DNA of 8,964 nt from Gammaproteobacteria bacterium (GTDB taxonomy: Bacteria; Pseudomonadota; Gammaproteobacteria; Granulosicoccales; Granulosicoccaceae), in NCBI GenBank assembly GCA_020444765.1, contig JAGRHW010000135.1, positions 1 through 8,964 on the forward strand, read 5' to 3'. The notes below the pieces were generated by a model. The model was given only the letters and a program-made list of their open reading frames with translations, was not told where the DNA came from and did not search any database. Positions within the stretch are counted from its first letter, which is position 1. Each line of letters opens with the position of its first letter. The position numbers and the translations under genes were made by a program. Positions 6,170 to 8,964 of the stretch are shown one piece after another.

Positions 6170-7111
6170 CTATGGCAAATAGCTACGCGCTTTTCCCCAA
6201 GCAACTGTGCAGGCCATCTGAAATTCGGTACTCAGGGTCTGGGTGATTACCGCCGCATCTTGTAGGGCGCGGATATTGCCCACTCCCTGGCCGGCGGACC
6301 AGACGTGTTTCCAGGCTTTATTCTGGCTGGCGATATTGCCGGAGAAGTCCGCTGCCGCGTTTTCGTCCGGGGTAAAGCCCGCCTGTTCCAGACTCGCGCG
6401 CAGCCAGTTGGCGCGCACGCCGCTGACCTTGTCCGACTCGATAATGTCCTGGATACCGGCGTCTACCAGCATCTGGCGATAGTCGCCGCTGACCATGCTT
6501 TCGGCGGCTGGAATATAACGCGTACCGGAGACCACAAAATCCGCCCCGGCGGCCAGCATGGCCAACACATCCGCGCCGCGTGACACGCAGCCGGCGATGC
6601 CCAGCGGGCCATCCCAGAATTCCCGCACCTCGGCCAAAAACGCCAGCGGGTTGTAAATCCCTGTGTGGCCGCCGGCACCGTGGGTGACGAGGATCAGGCC
6701 GTCTACGCCCGCCTCAACCGACTTGCGCGCCATGGCCGGCGTGATGACATCGGCCAGCACTTTGCCGCCATAGCCTTTTACCGTGTCCGTGACCCGCGCC
6801 GGAGACCCCAGCGCCGTGGAGACCAGCGGTGGCTGAAAGGTTTTCACCAGCGCCATTTCGTCATCAAAACGGTCATAGGTGCGGTGAACAATCATGTTCA
6901 GCAGCCAGGGCAGGCCCTCGGGGCGCAAGGCTTCGTCGATCTGCTGTAACCACTGTTCCAGGTCGGCCACGGTGCGCGCATTGGCCGCCGGCAGGCTGCC
7001 GACCACACCGCTGCGCGCGCTGGCGATGGCCAGTTCCGGCGTAGACACCAGAAACATGGGCGCCACCAGCAAGGGCAGCGCCAATGGCTGTTCAGGCAGC
7101 AGGGCGTTCAT
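6170..7111 (-). CDS. Nitronate monooxygenase-like FMN flavoprotein (2-nitropropane dioxygenase family)
   Basis: This is a TIM-barrel FMN enzyme of the NMO/2-nitropropane dioxygenase superfamily. That superfamily also includes the enoyl-ACP reductase FabK, NADH:quinone reductases and the steroid-pathway enzyme IpdC. In the numbering from ATG 7111 (313 residues), visible blocks are PLLVAPMFLVSTPELA near the N terminus, THGAGGHTG (about 143-151) with the conserved His near 149, and the phosphate-binding AGCVSRGADVLAMLAAGADFVVSGTRYIP (about 173-201). The ATG overlaps the stop of the dehydrogenase gene (ATGA), with a GGAG site 7 nt before it. An upstream TTG at 7123 would add four residues and lacks support. 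Its position in an aromatic dioxygenase operon with a CoA ligase suggests a role in the pathway, perhaps reducing a CoA thioester or quinone. Nitronate detoxification is the default annotation but has no contextual support here. Confidence 0.88.
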   Translation of the reverse strand: MNALLPEQPLALPLLVAPMFLVSTPELAIASARSGVVGSLPAANARTVADLEQWLQQIDEALRPEGLPWLLNMIVHRTYDRFDDEMALVKTFQPPLVSTALGSPARVTDTVKGYGGKVLADVITPAMARKSVEAGVDGLILVTHGAGGHTGIYNPLAFLAEVREFWDGPLGIAGCVSRGADVLAMLAAGADFVVSGTRYIPAAESMVSGDYRQMLVDAGIQDIIESDKVSGVRANWLRASLEQAGFTPDENAAADFSGNIASQNKAWKHVWSAGQGVGNIRALQDAAVITQTLSTEFQMACTVAWGKARSYLP

Positions 7112-7890
7112 CGCGCGCTCCAACCGCCGTCGCTGTGGATCACCGAACCGGTGGTCAGCGGAGACAGTTCATTGGAGGCCAAGAGCACATACAGCGCAGC
7201 ATGGTCTTCAGGACGCGCCACTTTTTTCAGAGGCACAGCGCCTGCGGCGTTGTCGTGGAAATCGCGAATGTGGTTCAGCGGCCGGGCACGATCGGAAATG
7301 CCATCAATGGATTTCAATGCCGTGTCGGTGGCACCGGGTGACACGCCATTAACACGAACCTCCGGGGCCATTTCGTGGGCCAGTTGCTTGATCATGCCTG
7401 CCACCGCGTGTTTCGAGGTGACGTACAAAATGCCACCGCCGCCGGGATAAAAACCGGAATTGGACACGGTGAGAATGATGCTGCCCTGGTTTTTCACCAG
7501 CTGCTCCTGCGCGGCGCGCACGCCGTTGAGGTAGCCCAGCACATTGACGTCGAACAGCCGCTGGAAATGCGCGGACAGTTCTTCGGGCGCGATTTTGCGC
7601 AGCGGCGTAAAGTAATCAAACAACGCCGCATTGCCGACAAAAATATCCACCTTGCCGAAACGCGACACGGCGGTTTCCACCGCGCGTTGATTGTCTTCCC
7701 ACACGGTTACGTCGCCCTGAACGGCACTCAGGTCATGCGGGTAGGCGGCTGCCAGACTGTCCAGGCGCTCCTGATTGAGGTCCAGCACCACCACTTTGGC
7801 GCCTTCGGCCACGAAACGCTCCACCACCGCCCGGCCGATGCCATCGGCACCGCCGGATACAAAAGCCACCTTGTTTATCAACTGTTTCAT
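7108..7890 (-). CDS. cis-Dihydrodiol dehydrogenase, SDR family (BphB/HcaB-like)
   Basis: This NAD-dependent short-chain dehydrogenase probably oxidises the cis-dihydrodiol made by the dioxygenase to the catechol, restoring aromaticity in the cytoplasm. The 260 residues show the Rossmann motif SGGADGIG (12-19), Asp37 at the end of the second strand favouring NAD over NADP, and GNAA (86-89). Ser143 and the YVTSK box with Tyr156 and Lys160 complete the catalytic set. The block SNSGFYPGGGGILYVTSKHAV (143-163) closely recalls the equivalent region of biphenyl dihydrodiol dehydrogenase (SNAGFYPNGGG, then YTATKHAV). That is more specific than general SDR similarity. ATG 7890 is 3 nt after the beta-subunit stop and lacks a clear ribosome site, so translation is probably coupled. 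Location right after alpha and beta subunits supports the call; a generic alcohol or hydroxyacyl dehydrogenase is the alternative. Confidence 0.9.
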   Translation of the reverse strand: MKQLINKVAFVSGGADGIGRAVVERFVAEGAKVVVLDLNQERLDSLAAAYPHDLSAVQGDVTVWEDNQRAVETAVSRFGKVDIFVGNAALFDYFTPLRKIAPEELSAHFQRLFDVNVLGYLNGVRAAQEQLVKNQGSIILTVSNSGFYPGGGGILYVTSKHAVAGMIKQLAHEMAPEVRVNGVSPGATDTALKSIDGISDRARPLNHIRDFHDNAAGAVPLKKVARPEDHAALYVLLASNELSPLTTGSVIHSDGGWSAR

Positions 7891-7893
7891 GGT

Positions 7894-8436
7894 TTACAGG
7901 AAAGTGTTGATGTTCTTGCAACCCAACGTGGCGTTGGGAATCAGAATCAGGCGCTTGCGGATCTTGTAGCTGTCACCAGCCGGCGTCAGCACGTCGCGAC
8001 GGCGACCATGGATCACATACTGTTCGTCCAGACCACGACCACGTACACTCTGGAATACCGAGTGAACAATCAGGTCGTCGGCTTCGGGAGTCTGGAAGAC
8101 TTCAATATTGCTTAGCGTATGTACATTACGCGTACCCGGATTTTCCGCCCAGGCAGAACTCTGTTGAAAACGGCTGACACGTCGGCGCAGATCGCGCAGG
8201 CTGTCATCAAAATAGGCCATATGCGAAGAATCGTAAAAACCTTCGCTCAGCAGGTTTTCACGGCGTCGGTTTTCGATGCCGGGCATGGCGTAGTGCACGT
8301 CTTCGGCAAACAGCTCCAGCCATTCGTCAAAGCGCTCTTCGTCCAGCAGGCGGTATTCCTGCTTGAGGAACTGGGAGACCTTGTAATGAACCTCCAGCGC
8401 AGCCGGGTGCCGCTGATCGTTCAGGCTATTCATCAT
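7894..8436 (-). CDS. Ring-hydroxylating dioxygenase small (beta) subunit
   Basis: This is the structural beta subunit of an aromatic-ring-hydroxylating dioxygenase, which packs with alpha subunits in an alpha3-beta3 hexamer and lacks metal centres. The 180 residues match the family's usual length. They show its pattern: an N-terminal helix region with FLKQEYRLLDEERFDEWLEL (23-42), then FAEDVHYAMP (43-52), the MAYFDDSLRDLRRRVSRF segment (73-90), NPGTRNVHTLSNIEV (99-113), and a C-terminal RLILIPNATLGCKNINTFL. ATG 8436 overlaps the alpha-subunit stop (ATGA) and has a perfect AAGGAGG site 7 nt upstream. That decides it over the adjacent ATG at 8433. Tight coupling to alpha is expected for equimolar assembly. 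Overall it resembles the phenylpropionate/biphenyl/benzoate branch; exact substrate class is not determined. Confidence 0.95.
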   Translation of the reverse strand: MMNSLNDQRHPAALEVHYKVSQFLKQEYRLLDEERFDEWLELFAEDVHYAMPGIENRRRENLLSEGFYDSSHMAYFDDSLRDLRRRVSRFQQSSAWAENPGTRNVHTLSNIEVFQTPEADDLIVHSVFQSVRGRGLDEQYVIHGRRRDVLTPAGDSYKIRKRLILIPNATLGCKNINTFL

Positions 8437-8964
8437 TGACCAGCCTCCTTTTTGCCCTTGTTGCGATCAGGGACATCTGCCCAGGATGGGGCGTTGAGGT
8501 GATCAAACCAATACTGATAAAAAGCACGTGAGTTGGCTTCGTTGAGCTGACCTTTGTATACATTGCCAGGCAAATCAGCATCGGCCATGAAGCTATCCAT
8601 GCCCAACCCCATGAACAAATCCTGCTGCGCGGATATCAGCCCCTTGGCAGTTCTGGTGCAGTACTCCCAGTTTTCGCCGTCGTCCATTTCGAACACACCG
8701 GTGGGCGAAAAGGTCATCATGACGCCACGGCGCCACATGTTCTTGATCTCCTGTGGCGCGCTTTTATTCACTACAACCCAGGTGTAGAGCTCCATTTTGT
8801 TGGGTCCACGGGGCTGCCAGATCCGCACGGTGTTTTGCCCCGGCAGGAAGGAGAAGTTGGGAAAAATGGTGCAGGAAGATACCGAACCAATCATATTGGA
8901 ACGGAATTCACCCAACCGCTCCACGACGGAGGGTTTGATGGTATGCAGGTATTTGTTGAGGGCA
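8433..8964 (-). CDS. Ring-hydroxylating dioxygenase large (alpha) subunit, C-terminal part only
   Basis: The 5' part lies beyond the window; 176 C-terminal residues are visible. This subunit carries the Rieske cluster (not in view) and the mononuclear iron catalytic domain. The visible part is from the catalytic domain. It includes SCTIFPNFSFLPGQNTVRIWQPRGP, which fits the substrate-pocket beta-sheet, and then GVFEMDDGENWEY. In family members a DDxENW-type motif supplies the Asp ligand of the 2-His-1-carboxylate iron site, so one of these Asp residues should be that ligand. The tail includes LPGNVYKGQLNEANSRAFYQYWFDHL, as usual for this family. The stop overlaps the beta-subunit ATG. No Rieske motif or His ligands can be checked here. 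The apparent start at 8924 is an internal GTG; the frame continues unbroken to the edge. Confidence 0.95.
   Translation of the reverse strand, partial: ALNKYLHTIKPSVVERLGEFRSNMIGSVSSCTIFPNFSFLPGQNTVRIWQPRGPNKMELYTWVVVNKSAPQEIKNMWRRGVMMTFSPTGVFEMDDGENWEYCTRTAKGLISAQQDLFMGLGMDSFMADADLPGNVYKGQLNEANSRAFYQYWFDHLNAPSWADVPDRNKGKKEAGQ
8444..8450 (-). promoter_or_regulatory. Perfect Shine-Dalgarno site for the beta subunit
   Basis: AAGGAGG lies inside the last codons of the alpha-subunit gene, 7 nt before ATG 8436. It supports that start over ATG 8433 and allows independent, efficient initiation besides coupling. Confidence 0.7.

Noticed and set aside
7109..7123. TTG at 7123 as start of the flavoprotein gene
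   Set aside because: ATG 7111 gives the ATGA overlap seen at other junctions and has a GGAG site at proper spacing; the TTG has no such support.
7375..8115. Plus-strand ORF of 246 codons opposite the dehydrogenase and beta-subunit genes
   Set aside because: It spans two well-supported minus-strand genes and reads as a high-GC antisense shadow without domain signatures.
1..8964. tRNA, rRNA, CRISPR array, insertion sequence or attachment site
   Set aside because: I looked for cloverleaf-like repeats, regularly spaced repeats, transposase motifs and flanking inverted repeats and saw none.

Overview
The window looks like part of a gammaproteobacterial, probably marine-type, catabolic gene cluster. 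That placement is inferred from general protein character and mixed GC content and was not tested by any search. Every convincing gene is on the minus strand, so the cluster is transcribed from right (8964) to left (1), and both ends of the window cut a gene.

Reading in the direction of transcription, the first block (8964-6170) is a ring-hydroxylating dioxygenase module. It holds the C-terminal part of the large (alpha) subunit, a complete small (beta) subunit, a BphB/HcaB-like cis-dihydrodiol dehydrogenase of the SDR family, and an FMN-dependent nitronate-monooxygenase-like protein. These four genes are packed with 4-bp ATGA overlaps or a 3-nt gap. A 167-bp gap of unusual composition follows. 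The second block (6002-2960) holds a 111-residue protein I cannot assign, an AMP-forming acyl/aryl-CoA ligase overlapping it by ATGA, a short Cys-rich reading frame that appears frameshifted, and a BenC-type reductase (2Fe-2S ferredoxin, FAD and NAD domains). The third block (2808-1) is a TRAP transporter in the order dctP, dctQ, dctM. A perfect 11-bp hairpin lies between dctP and dctQ, and three inverted repeats lie between the reductase gene and dctP.

A working model, which is inference: the TRAP system imports an aromatic or aryl-alkanoic acid. The dioxygenase dihydroxylates the ring using electrons from the reductase, the SDR rearomatises the cis-dihydrodiol to a catechol, and the ligase makes a CoA thioester of the acid or of a side-chain product. 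The nitronate-monooxygenase-like flavoprotein may act on a CoA thioester or quinone rather than a nitronate. No Rieske-type ferredoxin, ring-cleavage dioxygenase, regulator, tRNA, rRNA, CRISPR array or insertion sequence is visible. The remaining pathway genes probably lie beyond 8964 or elsewhere.

The least explained parts are the unassigned 111-residue ORF, the CxxC mini-ORF before the reductase gene, and strong GC mosaicism between neighbouring genes.
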